Part shown: in pieces, positions 42,965 through 51,953 of the stretch | Numbering within the stretch: the stretch's first letter is position 1 | Layout of the letters: each line of letters begins with the position of its first letter | From: Herbidospora daliensis | GTDB taxonomy: Bacteria > Actinomycetota > Actinomycetes > Streptosporangiales > Streptosporangiaceae | Length of the DNA stretch: 64,000 nt | Direction: 5' to 3' | NCBI RefSeq assembly: GCF_001570585.1 | Contig: NZ_BBXF01000003.1 | Location: forward strand, 159,353-223,352 | Program-made: the position numbers and the translations under genes | Notes under the pieces: model-generated | What the model saw: only the letters and a program-made list of their open reading frames with translations | Databases searched by the model: none | Told to the model about the DNA's origin: nothing

Positions 42965-43696
42965 ATGAGCGAAACGCGGGCGTCGCGCTCCATCGTCGCC
43001 GTCACCGCCCACTCGGGCGACTTCGTCTGGAGGGCCGGCGGCGCGCTGGCGTTGTCGGCCGCGCGCGGCGACGCGGTGAAGGTGATCTGCCTCAGCTTCG
43101 GCGAACGCGGCGAGTCGCAGGGCCTGTGGGCGCGGCCCGGCATGGAGCTGGAGACGGTCAAGCGGGTGCGCCGCGAGGAGGCCGAGGCCGCCGCCGCGGC
43201 CCTCGGCGTCGCGGTCGACTTCTACGACCTGGGCGACTATCCGCTGGAGGTGCCGCGCGAGGCGCGCGAGCGCATCGTCGCCGACCTGCGGGCGGCCCGG
43301 CCCGACGTGCTGCTCACCCACGTCGCCGACGACCCGTACAACCGCGACCACAACGTCGCCCACGAGACCACGCTGACCACCCGGATGATCGCGCAGGCCA
43401 TGGGGCACGATCCGGCGACCACGCCCATCGGCGCGAGCCAGGTGCTCATGTTCGAGCCGCACCAGCCGGAGATGTGCGGCTTCCAGCCCAATCTGCTGCT
43501 GGACGTCACCCCGGTCTTCGACCGCAAGCGCAAGGCGATGGAGGCCATGTCCGCCCAGGGGCACCTCGTCGACTACTACACCGAGCTGGGCAGACGGCGC
43601 GGCGTGCAGGCCCGCCGCAACGGCGCCGCCGCCGACGTCGTCCACGCCGAGGCCTACCAGCGCGTCTTCCCCGTGGTCGGCGGTGAGCTGGTGTGA
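42965..43696 (+). CDS. galB: GalB-like 4-oxalomesaconate hydratase (LmbE/PIG-L family)
   Basis: 243 residues. The LmbE-type metal site reads AHSGDFVWRAGGALAL (family AHPDD with substitutions usual for the hydratase group) with a second His cluster in DPYNRDHNVAHE. CLSFGERGESQGLW resembles the P. putida GalB type. The reaction hydrates 4-oxalomesaconate to 4-carboxy-4-hydroxy-2-oxoadipate. First gene of a six-gene operon, overlapping the aldolase gene by 4 nt. Another deacetylase-like role is possible if context misleads. Confidence 0.8.
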   Translation: MSETRASRSIVAVTAHSGDFVWRAGGALALSAARGDAVKVICLSFGERGESQGLWARPGMELETVKRVRREEAEAAAAALGVAVDFYDLGDYPLEVPREARERIVADLRAARPDVLLTHVADDPYNRDHNVAHETTLTTRMIAQAMGHDPATTPIGASQVLMFEPHQPEMCGFQPNLLLDVTPVFDRKRKAMEAMSAQGHLVDYYTELGRRRGVQARRNGAAADVVHAEAYQRVFPVVGGELV

Positions 43697-44391
43697 ACCG
43701 GCACGTCATCGTCCGCACGAAGGCGCGCCCGGACGCCGCGGCCGTCAAGGTGCTCGCCGGGGCCGGAGTGGCCACCGTGCACGAGGCCATGGGCCGCCGG
43801 GGGCTGCTCGACCCGGTGCTGCGCCCGGTCTATCCCGGTACGCGCATCGCCGGCCGGGCCGTCACCGTGCTCAGCCACCCGGGCGACAACCTGATGATCC
43901 ACGCCGCGGTCGAGCAGTGCGGCGAGGGCGACGTCCTGGCCGTGGCCACCACCTCGCTCTCCCACGACGGCATGTTCGGCGAGCTGCTCGCCACGTCGCT
44001 CCAGGCCAGGGGGGTGGTCGGCCTGGTCATCGACGCGGGCGTGCGCGACGTCACCGAACTGACGGCGATGGCCTTCCCCGCCTGGGCGCGCGCCATCAGC
44101 GCGCAGGGCACCGTCAAGGCCACCGCCGGCTCGGTGAACGTGCCCGTCGTGCTCGGCGGCGCCTACATCCGCGCCGGGGACGTGATCGTGGCCGACGACG
44201 ACGGCGTGCTGGTCGTGCCCCGCGAGGACGCGCCGGCCGTCGCCGAAGCCGCCGCCACCCGCATGGCGGGCGAGGAGGGCAGACGCTCCCGATTCCGTGA
44301 GGGCGTGCTCGGTCTGGATTTGTACGGCCTGCGCGCCGACCTCGACCGTCTCGGGGTGCGCTACATCGACGCTGAAGGAGACCCGCAGTGA
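43693..44391 (+). CDS. ligK: LigK/GalC-like 4-carboxy-4-hydroxy-2-oxoadipate aldolase
   Basis: 232 residues of the RraA-like class II aldolase family: ATVHEAMGRRGLL, PGDNLMIHAAVEQCGEGDVL and GLVIDAGVRDVTEL (the Arg and Asp contact metal-bound substrate). It would cleave the hydratase product to pyruvate and oxaloacetate, closing the gallate/protocatechuate 4,5-pathway. GTG start; GTGA overlaps at both ends. Confidence 0.87.
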   Translation: MNRHVIVRTKARPDAAAVKVLAGAGVATVHEAMGRRGLLDPVLRPVYPGTRIAGRAVTVLSHPGDNLMIHAAVEQCGEGDVLAVATTSLSHDGMFGELLATSLQARGVVGLVIDAGVRDVTELTAMAFPAWARAISAQGTVKATAGSVNVPVVLGGAYIRAGDVIVADDDGVLVVPREDAPAVAEAAATRMAGEEGRRSRFREGVLGLDLYGLRADLDRLGVRYIDAEGDPQ

Positions 44392-45779
44392 GCAGCCTGG
44401 AAGACGTCCTGAACGATGCCGGGACCGGCGTCGCCGACCATCTCCGCAACCTGCCGACCGGGCCCAACGCCTACCCGGGCGTACCGCCGGAGTTCACCAA
44501 CTGGCGGGAGGAGCAGTGGGCCTGGCAGCACACGTGCGTGCTGTTCAACCAGTCGTTCCACATGGCGGAGCTGCTGGTGGAGGGCCCGGACGCGCTGAAG
44601 CTGCTGTCGCGCCTCGGGGTGAACAGCTTCGCGCGTTTCCCCGTGGACACCGCCAAGCAGTTCGTGCCGTGCACCCCCGACGGCTACGTCATCGGCGACG
44701 TCATCCTGTTCCACCTGGCCGAGAACACCTTCAACCTGGTCGGCCGCATCCCCGCGCTCAACTGGGTGACCTTCCACGCCGAGACCGGCGGCTTCGACGT
44801 CACGGTCACCCTCGACGAACGCTCGGCGGCCCGGCCCGACCCGTTCGACCGGGTGCACTACCGCTACCAGATCCAGGGCCCCCACGCCGCCCAGGTGATC
44901 GAGAAGGCCACCGGGGCGCCCGCGCCCGAACTGAAGTTCTTCCACATGACGTCCATGACCATCGCCGGCCGCCGGGTGCGCGCGCTGCGGCACGGTATGG
45001 CCGGTCAGCCCGGCTACGAGCTGTGGGGCCCGTGGGCGGAGGGCGAGGCCGTGCACGCGGCGCTGGTCGAGGCCGGCGCCGAATACGGCATGCGGCTGGT
45101 CGGCGGCCGGACCTACAGCTCCAACACCCTCGAATCGGGCTGGATCCCCTCGCCCCTCCCGGCCATCTACACCGGCGAGGCGCTCAAGAGCTACCGCCAG
45201 TGGTTGCCCGCCACGAGCTACGAGGCCAACGCCAGCATCGGCGGCAGCTTCGTCTCCGCCGACGTCGAGGACTACTACCTCACCCCGTGGGACCTCGGCT
45301 ACGGCCACATCGTCAAGTTCGACCACGACTTCGTCGGCCGCGAGGCCCTGGAGAAGCTGGCCGAACAGGAGCACCGCGTCAAGGTCACCCTGGCGCTCGA
45401 CACGGCGGCCTTCCTGCGCGCCATGGCCACCCAGCTGGAGCACGGCGACCCGGCCAAGTGGTTCGAGTTCCCCTCGGCGGTGTACGCCATGCACCCGTAC
45501 GACCAGGTGCTCGTCGACGGCGAACCGGCCGGCCTGTCGACCTGGATCGGCTACTCGTGGAACGAGCGCACCATGCTCACCCTGGCCATGGTCGACCCCG
45601 CGCACGCCGCGCCCGGCACCGAGGTCACCCTCGTCTGGGGCGAGCCCGGCGGCGGCAGCCGCAAGCTCACCGTCGAGCCGCACGCCCAGATCGAGGTGAC
45701 CGGCGTGGTCAGCCCGGTGCCGTACTCGGAGGTCGCCCGCCGGGCCTACGCCGACGGCGGCTGGCGGCGGGCCGGATGA
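44388..45779 (+). CDS. ligM: LigM-like tetrahydrofolate-dependent O-demethylase
   Basis: 463 residues with a GcvT (aminomethyltransferase) fold, near the 471 of Sphingobium LigM. His58, Arg120, Tyr243 and Trp252 fall within a few positions of active-site residues I recall for LigM, so transfer of an aromatic O-methyl to tetrahydrofolate is likely. Vanillate or 3-O-methylgallate are candidate substrates; a DmdA-type substrate is an alternative. Context with LigAB supports aromatics. Overlaps both neighbours by 4 nt. Confidence 0.83.
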   Translation: MSSLEDVLNDAGTGVADHLRNLPTGPNAYPGVPPEFTNWREEQWAWQHTCVLFNQSFHMAELLVEGPDALKLLSRLGVNSFARFPVDTAKQFVPCTPDGYVIGDVILFHLAENTFNLVGRIPALNWVTFHAETGGFDVTVTLDERSAARPDPFDRVHYRYQIQGPHAAQVIEKATGAPAPELKFFHMTSMTIAGRRVRALRHGMAGQPGYELWGPWAEGEAVHAALVEAGAEYGMRLVGGRTYSSNTLESGWIPSPLPAIYTGEALKSYRQWLPATSYEANASIGGSFVSADVEDYYLTPWDLGYGHIVKFDHDFVGREALEKLAEQEHRVKVTLALDTAAFLRAMATQLEHGDPAKWFEFPSAVYAMHPYDQVLVDGEPAGLSTWIGYSWNERTMLTLAMVDPAHAAPGTEVTLVWGEPGGGSRKLTVEPHAQIEVTGVVSPVPYSEVARRAYADGGWRRAG

Positions 45780-46111
45780 CCGAGATCCCGGAGACCCCCA
45801 TCCTCGACCGCGCCCACCAGCTGCGCGGCTACCGGATGAACAAGATGGCCATGGGCCTGAGCCGCCCCGAGGGCCGGGCGGCCTTCCTCGCCGACGAACG
45901 CGCCTACCTCGACCGCTTCGACCTCACCGAGGAGGAGATCACGGCCGTCATGTCCCGCGACTGGCGCACCATGATCGGCCTGGGCGGCAACCTGTTCCTC
46001 ATCCTCAAGATCTCCGCCGTCGACCCGGTGCGCATCACCGAGATCGGCGCCCACCAGGTCGGCATGGACCACGAGTCGTTCCTGCGGGACCGGCTCGGGA
46101 AGAAGGAGTAG
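45776..46111 (+). CDS. ligA: Extradiol 4,5-dioxygenase alpha subunit (LigA-like)
   Basis: 111 residues, LigA-type helical small subunit (AHQLRGYRMNKMAMGLSRPE, then DRFDLTEEEITAVMSRDW). It completes the active site of LigB and shapes substrate choice. ATG overlaps the O-demethylase stop; the LigB gene follows after 3 nt. Confidence 0.88.
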   Translation: MTEIPETPILDRAHQLRGYRMNKMAMGLSRPEGRAAFLADERAYLDRFDLTEEEITAVMSRDWRTMIGLGGNLFLILKISAVDPVRITEIGAHQVGMDHESFLRDRLGKKE

Positions 46112-46114
46112 ACG

Positions 46115-46957
46115 TTGGCCACGATCGTCGGCGGCCTGGGCACCTCACACGTCCCCTCGATCGGCGCCGCGCTGGACAAGGGCCTGCGCGACACCCCCGA
46201 GTGGAAGCCCTTCTTCGACGGCTACCTGCCGGCCCGGGAGTGGGTGCGCGAGCAGCGCCCCGACGTCGCGGTCGTCGTCTTCAACGACCACTTCAACGCC
46301 CTGTTCCTGGACCGGGTGCCCACCTTCGCGGTCGGCTGCGCGGCCGAGTACCACCCCGTCGACGAGGGCTGGGGCCCGCGCGCCATCCCGCCGTTCGCCG
46401 GCGCGGCCGACTTCTCCTGGCACCTGGTCGACCACCTCGTGGAGAACAGGTTCGACCCGGAGATCATCCAGGAGATCCGGGTCGACCACGGCCTCCAGGT
46501 GCCGATGGAGCTCTTCTGGGGCCGCCCGGCCGACGCCTGGCCGGTCAAGGTCGTGCCGATCTTCGTGAACGTGCTCCAGTACCCGATCCCGCTCCCGATC
46601 CGCCTGTACGAGCTCGGCCAGGCCCTCGGCCGCGCCATCGAGAGCTACGACGGCGACGAGAGGTTCGTCGTCCTGGGCACCGGCGGCCTGTCGCACCAGC
46701 TCCAGGGCAGCCGGGCCGGCTTCCTCAACCCGGCCGCCGACCGCCGGTTCCTGGTCGACATCGCCGAGAACCCGGCCGAGCTGGCGAGCTGGAGCCGCCA
46801 GAAGTACGTCGAGACCTTCGGCGGCGAAGGAGCGGAGGTCATCATGTGGCTCGTCATGCGGGGCGCGCTCACCCCCGAGGTCGTCGTCCGGCACCGGCAC
46901 TACTTCTCCCCGGCGTCGATGACCGGCGCGGGCATGATCGTGCTGGAGAACGCGTGA
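46115..46957 (+). CDS. ligB: Extradiol 4,5-dioxygenase beta subunit (LigB-like)
   Basis: 280 residues. His12 (LGTSHVPS), His59 (FNDHF) and Glu241 (GAEVIMW) match the iron ligands of LigAB (His12, His61, Glu242), and His194 (GLSHQLQG) the catalytic His195. It would open gallate, protocatechuate or 3-O-methylgallate between C4 and C5 with Fe(II) and O2. TTG start with GGAG upstream. With gallate as substrate, no LigC or LigI is needed, in line with their absence here. Confidence 0.9.
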   Translation: MATIVGGLGTSHVPSIGAALDKGLRDTPEWKPFFDGYLPAREWVREQRPDVAVVVFNDHFNALFLDRVPTFAVGCAAEYHPVDEGWGPRAIPPFAGAADFSWHLVDHLVENRFDPEIIQEIRVDHGLQVPMELFWGRPADAWPVKVVPIFVNVLQYPIPLPIRLYELGQALGRAIESYDGDERFVVLGTGGLSHQLQGSRAGFLNPAADRRFLVDIAENPAELASWSRQKYVETFGGEGAEVIMWLVMRGALTPEVVVRHRHYFSPASMTGAGMIVLENA

Positions 46958-47661
46958 CCGTCTTCGTACTCGTCCACGGCGCCTGGCACGGCGGCTGGGT
47001 CTGGCAGCGGGTCGCCCCGCTGCTGCGCGCCGCCGGGCACGAGACGCACACCCCCACCCTGACCGGCGTCAGCGACCGCGCCCACCTGCTGACCCCCTCG
47101 GTCGGCCTGTCCACCCACGTCGACGACGTCGTCGCCCTGATCGAGGCCTACGACCTCCGTGAGGTCGTCCTCGTCGGCCACAGCTACGCCGGCCAGGTCG
47201 TCACCGGCGTGGCCGACCGCGTCGCCGACCGGCTCGCCCGCCGCGTGCACCTCGACGCGTTCGTCGGCCGCGACGGCGAGGCGGCCATCGACCTGCTGCC
47301 CGCCACGATCGCCCACCACTACCGCGAGTCGGTGGCCGGCCCCGGATTCGGCTGGCTCATCCCGGTCCGCAGCCTGAGCGTGCTCGGCGTGACCGAGGAG
47401 AGCGACGTCGGCTGGCTCACCCCCCGCCTCACGCCGCACCCGTGGCTGACCTACACCGAGCCGCTGCGCCTGACCGGAAAAGGCGACCAGGTGCCCGCGA
47501 CGTTCATCGAGTGCGTCGGCTGGATGCGCGTCTTCACCCCCCAGGCCGAACGGGCCGCCACGCTGGGCTGGCCGGTGTTCGAACTGCAGACCGGTCACGA
47601 GGCGATGGTCACCGCGCCCGCGGACCTGGCCGAACTCCTCCTCCGCGTCGCCGCCGCCTGA
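46954..47661 (+). CDS. Alpha/beta hydrolase at the end of the ring-cleavage operon
   Basis: 235 residues of the plant-esterase/hydroxynitrile-lyase-like group: oxyanion LVHGAWHGGWVW, nucleophile elbow VGHSYAG, C-terminal His in LQTGHEAMV. It may hydrolyse a methyl ester, for example of the product formed by direct cleavage of 3-O-methylgallate, or an imported gallate ester. GTG overlaps the LigB stop by 4 nt. Followed by a GC-rich hairpin. Confidence 0.82.
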   Translation: MTVFVLVHGAWHGGWVWQRVAPLLRAAGHETHTPTLTGVSDRAHLLTPSVGLSTHVDDVVALIEAYDLREVVLVGHSYAGQVVTGVADRVADRLARRVHLDAFVGRDGEAAIDLLPATIAHHYRESVAGPGFGWLIPVRSLSVLGVTEESDVGWLTPRLTPHPWLTYTEPLRLTGKGDQVPATFIECVGWMRVFTPQAERAATLGWPVFELQTGHEAMVTAPADLAELLLRVAAA

Positions 47662-47674
47662 ACCGGCGGCGACC

Positions 47675-47712
47675 GGCCCCCCGCGCCGCACGGCGGCGCG
47701 GTGCGGGGGGCC
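47675..47712 (+). terminator. Hairpin ending the ring-cleavage operon
   Basis: Perfect 10-bp arms GGCCCCCCGC (47675-47684) and GCGGGGGGCC (47703-47712) with inner pairing of CCG-rich sequence. No U-tract. It is 13 nt past the hydrolase stop. Confidence 0.65.
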
Positions 47713-47806
47713 GCGCTCGTGCAACCGTTTCCCGGAGGCCGGGGGCGCTTCAGCGATCTTCCCAACTGGGTGGACGCGAACGGACGCCGTCTCCGGCTGA
47801 TCGTCG

Positions 47807-47831
47807 TTGACAAGATTCTGAAACCGATTCC
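47807..47831 (+). promoter_or_regulatory. LacI-type promoter/operator, copy 1
   Basis: TTGACA (47807-47812) is followed by GAAACCGATTCC (47820-47831), a LacI-like palindrome with central CG. The same arrangement occurs at 51876-51900 and, reversed, 51811-51790. It precedes the first lacI-type gene, suggesting auto- or cross-regulation. Confidence 0.6.
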
Positions 47832-47882
47832 TGACTGAGGTGCGGGCGGATCGGCCGCGTCCGCGTATGGCAGGATCGGCTC

Positions 47883-48869
47883 GTGGTCGTGACAATCAAG
47901 GACGTGGCGAGGCTGGCAGGCGTCTCGGTCTCGTCGGTCTCCCGGACCCTGGCCTCGCCCGAGAGCGTGCGGCCCGGGACCCGGGAGCGGGTGCTGCGGG
48001 CCGCCGCGGAGGTCGGATACTCGCCCAACGCTGCGGCGAGGGCGCTGACCACCGGGCGGACGTACAACGTCGGTCTCGTCGTCCCCGACCTGGCCAATCC
48101 CTTCTTCCCGACCGTCGTCAAGGCGATCCAGTCCCGGGCCCGGGAGTTCGACTACTCCGTCCTGCTCGTCGACACCGACGAAGACCCCAGCGCCGAGGTC
48201 GAGCTGATCCGCAAGCTGGTCAAGCAGGTCGACGGGTTCCTGCTGTGCGGTCCGCGGGCCGCCGACGAAGACCTGCGCTCGTTCATCGGCGAGACGCCCG
48301 TCGTCACGGTGAACCGGCGGGTCGGGCCGATCCCGTCGGTGATCTGCGATCACACCGACGGCGTGCGCCAGGCGGTGGGGCATCTGGCGGCGCTGGGGCA
48401 CCGCGCCATCGCCTACGTCGGCGGGCCGCGCGCCTCGGCGGTCAACCGGGAGCGGGCGCGGGGGTTGCGTTCGATGTGCACGTCGATGGGCATCGAGCTG
48501 GTCGACCTCGGGAACGCGGCGCCCAATTTCGACGGTGGCGCGGCCGCCGCCGACCTGGTGCTGGCCGCGCCCGTCACCGCGGTCCTCGCCTACAACGACC
48601 TCCAGGCGCTCGGGCTGGTGAGCCGGTTCAAGGAGCGCGGGGCGTCCGTGCCGGAGCAGATCAGCGTCGTCGGGTTCGACGACATTCCGCTCGCCGGCCA
48701 GGTCAGCCCGCGCCTGACCACCATCGCCCAGCGCGGCGACCTGCTCGGCCGGGCCGCGGTCGACCTGCTGCTCGACCTGCTCCAGGACCGCGTGGGAGCG
48801 GGCGGCCCGCGCCGGGTCATGCCGACACAGCTGATCGTGCGGGGGTCGACCGGACCGGCGGCCGCCTGA
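47883..48869 (+). CDS. LacI-family regulator, copy 1
   Basis: 328 residues. HTH: TIKDVARLAGVSVSSVSRTL with hinge helix NAAARAL. The effector domain is periplasmic-binding-protein-like (VGLVVPDLANPFFPTVVKA). Closely paralogous to the regulator at 51954, sharing RPGTRERVL, KQVDGFLLC and others. Probably responds to a hexuronate or its intermediate. Convergent with uxuB (12-nt gap). Confidence 0.9.
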   Translation: MVVTIKDVARLAGVSVSSVSRTLASPESVRPGTRERVLRAAAEVGYSPNAAARALTTGRTYNVGLVVPDLANPFFPTVVKAIQSRAREFDYSVLLVDTDEDPSAEVELIRKLVKQVDGFLLCGPRAADEDLRSFIGETPVVTVNRRVGPIPSVICDHTDGVRQAVGHLAALGHRAIAYVGGPRASAVNRERARGLRSMCTSMGIELVDLGNAAPNFDGGAAAADLVLAAPVTAVLAYNDLQALGLVSRFKERGASVPEQISVVGFDDIPLAGQVSPRLTTIAQRGDLLGRAAVDLLLDLLQDRVGAGGPRRVMPTQLIVRGSTGPAAA

Positions 48870-48881
48870 CGGGCCCGGTCG

Positions 48882-50300
48882 TCACAGTCCCGCCAGGGTC
48901 GCCGCCGCGCCGTGGCGGGTGAGGTCGGCGAACGCGGCGACGATCAGCTCGCGGAGCCGGGTGTCGTGGGCGAAGGCGGCCGGGAAGACGGCCCGCAGGC
49001 CGAGCAGGGCCTCCACGACGCCGGCGGGGCCCGGCCGGGCATCGGCGAGCGCGGCCCTGATCCGGCCGGCGAGCGGGTCGTCGAGCGGCAGGGGCCGGCC
49101 GTCGTCGGCCGTGCCCTGGACGAAACGCATCCACGCGGCGACCACCAGCGCCGCCCTCGGGGTGGGCCTGCCCTGTGCCCGGCGGTCGAGCACGGTCCGC
49201 ACGATGCGCGGGGGCAGCTTCTGGCTGCCGTCGGTGGCGACCTGCAGGGTCCGGTGGCGGATCGCGGGGTTGCCGAACCGGTCGAGCACGCTCTGACCGT
49301 ACGCGGCCGGGTCGACGCCCGCCGGGGGAGTGAGCGTGGGCAGGATCTCCTCGGCGAGCAGGAGTTCGGCGAACTCCCGGGCCCCCGGAAGGGCCAGGGT
49401 CTCGGCGATCGTGGCGCGGCCGGCGAGCGCGCCGAGATAGGCCAGCGAGGAGTGCAGGCCGTTGAGGGTGCGGAGTTTGAGCTGGTCGTAGGGGCCGGTG
49501 TCGTCGGTGAGCACCGCGCCGGCGTGCTCCCAGGCCGGGCGGCCGTGCGGGAAGGCGTCCTCGACGATCCATTGCCGGTACGGCTCCGTCTGCACGGCGG
49601 CCAGATCGTGCACCCCGAGCCGGGCCCGCACCAGATCGAGCGTGCCCGGGGTGACGGCCGGGACGATCCGGTCGACCGTCGTACTGGGAAAGGCGACGTT
49701 GCCGGCGATCCACTCCTGTTCTCTGGTGCCGGCGGCGCGGACGGCCTGGCTGACCAGGTCGCGGAGCCGGCCGCCGTTGCCGGGCAGGTTGTCGCAGCTG
49801 ACGACGGCCAGCGGCCCGGCGTCGGCGCGGGCCCGCGCGAGCAGGCCGCGCGCGAGCAATCCGGTGATCACGCCGGGTTCGCCGGCCGCGACGTACGCCT
49901 TCTCCGTCAACGTCAACGTCACCACCCGGATGCGCGGATCGGCGAGCAGCGCGACGACGGCCCCGGGGTCGCCGGCGGCGTACAGGACGCCGGTGAGCGC
50001 CGCCACCACCCGCACGTCGGTGTGGTGCGCGGCCGTGGACGCCACCGCGAACATCAGATCCTGAGCCCGCAGCGCGTCGAAGACCGCGCGGGAACGGGGC
50101 GCGACGGCGACGATCCCCCAGTCGCCGCCCGCCGAGGCCATCGCCTCCTCGGTGTAGACGGCCTGGTGCGCCCGGAAGAAGGCGCCGAGCCCGAGGTGGA
50201 CGACGCCGGGACCCGCCGCGCCCGGCTCGATCAGCGGCCGGCATTCGGCGGGCAGCCCGGCGAGGGCGCTTCGCCGGAGCAGCGCCCCCGGCCCCGTCAT
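48882..50300 (-). CDS. uxuB: Mannitol dehydrogenase-family fructuronate/tagaturonate reductase
   Basis: 472 residues. The NAD fold starts VVHLGLGAFFRAHQAVY; the catalytic Lys/Asn/His block is QLKLRTLNGLHSSLAYLG. It would reduce D-fructuronate to D-mannonate, the substrate of the ManD encoded at 56985. ATG chosen at 50300; the uxaC stop overlaps it by one base. The product choice (fructuronate rather than tagaturonate) rests on ManD. Confidence 0.85.
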   Translation of the reverse strand: MTGPGALLRRSALAGLPAECRPLIEPGAAGPGVVHLGLGAFFRAHQAVYTEEAMASAGGDWGIVAVAPRSRAVFDALRAQDLMFAVASTAAHHTDVRVVAALTGVLYAAGDPGAVVALLADPRIRVVTLTLTEKAYVAAGEPGVITGLLARGLLARARADAGPLAVVSCDNLPGNGGRLRDLVSQAVRAAGTREQEWIAGNVAFPSTTVDRIVPAVTPGTLDLVRARLGVHDLAAVQTEPYRQWIVEDAFPHGRPAWEHAGAVLTDDTGPYDQLKLRTLNGLHSSLAYLGALAGRATIAETLALPGAREFAELLLAEEILPTLTPPAGVDPAAYGQSVLDRFGNPAIRHRTLQVATDGSQKLPPRIVRTVLDRRAQGRPTPRAALVVAAWMRFVQGTADDGRPLPLDDPLAGRIRAALADARPGPAGVVEALLGLRAVFPAAFAHDTRLRELIVAAFADLTRHGAAATLAGL

Positions 50301-51751
50301 CACCACGGCAGCACCGCGGCCGGCGACCGGTCGAGCCGGAAGACCCGTTTGGGCAACCGGTAGGCCAGGTCGACGATGGTCTCCGCGGCCTCGTCCATCG
50401 GCAGGCGGTGCTCGGCCACCAGCCGGGCGAGGTAGCCGGCGTCGATCCGGCGGGCCACCTCGTGGCGGACCGGGATGGAGCAGAACGCGCGGGTGTCGTC
50501 GACGAAGCCGGCGGTGTTGTAGAAGCCGGCGATCTCGGTGACGGTCTCGCGGAAGCGGCGCAGCACGTCGGGCGAGTCGAGGAACCACCACGGCGCGCCG
50601 AGGTACATCGCCGCGTAGCCGCCCGCCATCGGGGCGAGCTCGCGGGTGAAGGTGTCCTCGTCGAGGGTGTAGACCACCAGGCGCAGCCGAGGGTCGTTGC
50701 CGTGCGCCGACAGCAGCGGGGCCAGACCGTGGACGTAGTCGGTCGCCTGCGGGATGTCGCCGCCCACGTCACGGCCGTAGGAGGCGTGCAGCCACCGGTT
50801 GTGGTCGCGCACGGCGCCCGGGTGCAGCTGCATCACCAGGCCGTCGTCGATGGACATCCGGGCCGACTCGACGAGCATGTGGGCGCGGAACGCCTCGGCG
50901 CCGGCGGGGTCGATCCGGCCGCGCAGCGCCGCCGTGAACAGCGCCTCGGCCTCGCTCTCGTCGAGCACGAGGGTCCGGGCGGTCGGGTGGCCGTGGTCGG
51001 CGGACGTGGCGCCCGCGGCGATGAACGCCTCCCGGCGGCCGCGCAGCGCGGCGAGATAGCCCCGATAGGCGCCGGTGTCCTCCCCGGTCAGCTCGCCGAG
51101 CTGGGCCACGTTGCCGGCCCAGTTCTCGAACTCGGGGTCGACCACGTCGTCGGGCCGGAACGTGGTGATGACCCGGCCGCCCGGACCGCCCCAGCCGTCG
51201 GCGGCGAGCCGGGCGTGCCGGCTCAGGTCGTCCAGCGGCGATTCGGTGGTGGCCAGCACCTCGATGTTGAAGCGGTCGAACAGCGCCCTCGGGCGGAACG
51301 CGGGTTCGGCCAGCCGGGCGGCGATCTGGTCGTACACCTCGTCGGCGGTGGCCGGGCCGAGCGTGGTATGCACGTCGAAGACGTCCTGGAGCACCCGTTC
51401 GCTCCACAACCGGGTCGGCGTGCCCCGGAACAGGTGCCAGTGTTCGGCGACCAGCCGCCAGATCTCCCGTCCGTCGGTCTGCGCCGGGCCGGCGTCGGGC
51501 GCCCCCGGGCGCGGGGCCACCCCCAGCAGCGACGGCGCCACCCCCTGGCTCAGCAACATCCGGGTCAGGTAGTGGTCGGGCACGACCAGGAGCTGCGCCG
51601 GATCGGGGAAGGGCAGGTCGTCGGCCAGCAACGACGGGTCGACGTGTCCGTGCGGGGAGATGATCGGCTGGTCGTGGGCGAGCGCGTACAACTCCTGGGC
51701 GATGGCCCTGAGGTACGGATCGGGCGCGAACAGCAGATGGGGGGAGGCCAC
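50300..51751 (-). CDS. uxaC: Uronate isomerase
   Basis: 483 residues, amidohydrolase superfamily. HxH metal motif in SPHGHVDP; later DRFNIEVLATTESPLDDL and GGYAAMYLGAPWWFLDSP are UxaC-like. It converts D-glucuronate to D-fructuronate (or galacturonate to tagaturonate). GTG at 51751 with AAGGAG upstream; upstream codons would lie in the promoter. A LacI-type site precedes it. Confidence 0.92.
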   Translation of the reverse strand: MASPHLLFAPDPYLRAIAQELYALAHDQPIISPHGHVDPSLLADDLPFPDPAQLLVVPDHYLTRMLLSQGVAPSLLGVAPRPGAPDAGPAQTDGREIWRLVAEHWHLFRGTPTRLWSERVLQDVFDVHTTLGPATADEVYDQIAARLAEPAFRPRALFDRFNIEVLATTESPLDDLSRHARLAADGWGGPGGRVITTFRPDDVVDPEFENWAGNVAQLGELTGEDTGAYRGYLAALRGRREAFIAAGATSADHGHPTARTLVLDESEAEALFTAALRGRIDPAGAEAFRAHMLVESARMSIDDGLVMQLHPGAVRDHNRWLHASYGRDVGGDIPQATDYVHGLAPLLSAHGNDPRLRLVVYTLDEDTFTRELAPMAGGYAAMYLGAPWWFLDSPDVLRRFRETVTEIAGFYNTAGFVDDTRAFCSIPVRHEVARRIDAGYLARLVAEHRLPMDEAAETIVDLAYRLPKRVFRLDRSPAAVLPW

Positions 51752-51789
51752 GGAACTCCTTCGGCACGACCGGGGATTTTCACACTGAG

Positions 51790-51811
51790 CCAACCGTTTC
51801 CAGTTTGTCAA
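51790..51811 (-). promoter_or_regulatory. LacI-type promoter/operator, copy 2 (uxaC)
   Basis: On the minus strand TTGACA (51811-51806) then GGAAACGGTTGG (51801-51790), spaced like copies 1 and 3. It directs uxaC-uxuB. Confidence 0.65.
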
Positions 51812-51875
51812 TGCGGCATGCGGCGCTGTTCACAGGGGCGTTTCCGAGGTCCGGCGGTGACGTGGACGTCATCTA

Positions 51876-51900
51876 TTGACAATGTTCCGGAAACGGTTCC
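51876..51900 (+). promoter_or_regulatory. LacI-type promoter/operator, copy 3
   Basis: TTGACA (51876-51881) then GGAAACGGTTCC (51889-51900), the most symmetric copy. It lies 53 nt ahead of the second lacI-type gene, back to back with the uxaC copy. Confidence 0.68.
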
Positions 51901-51953
51901 AGACTGACCGCACGGTTACCGGGTCCGCGTCGAGAGATCGGGAGGGCCCCGTC

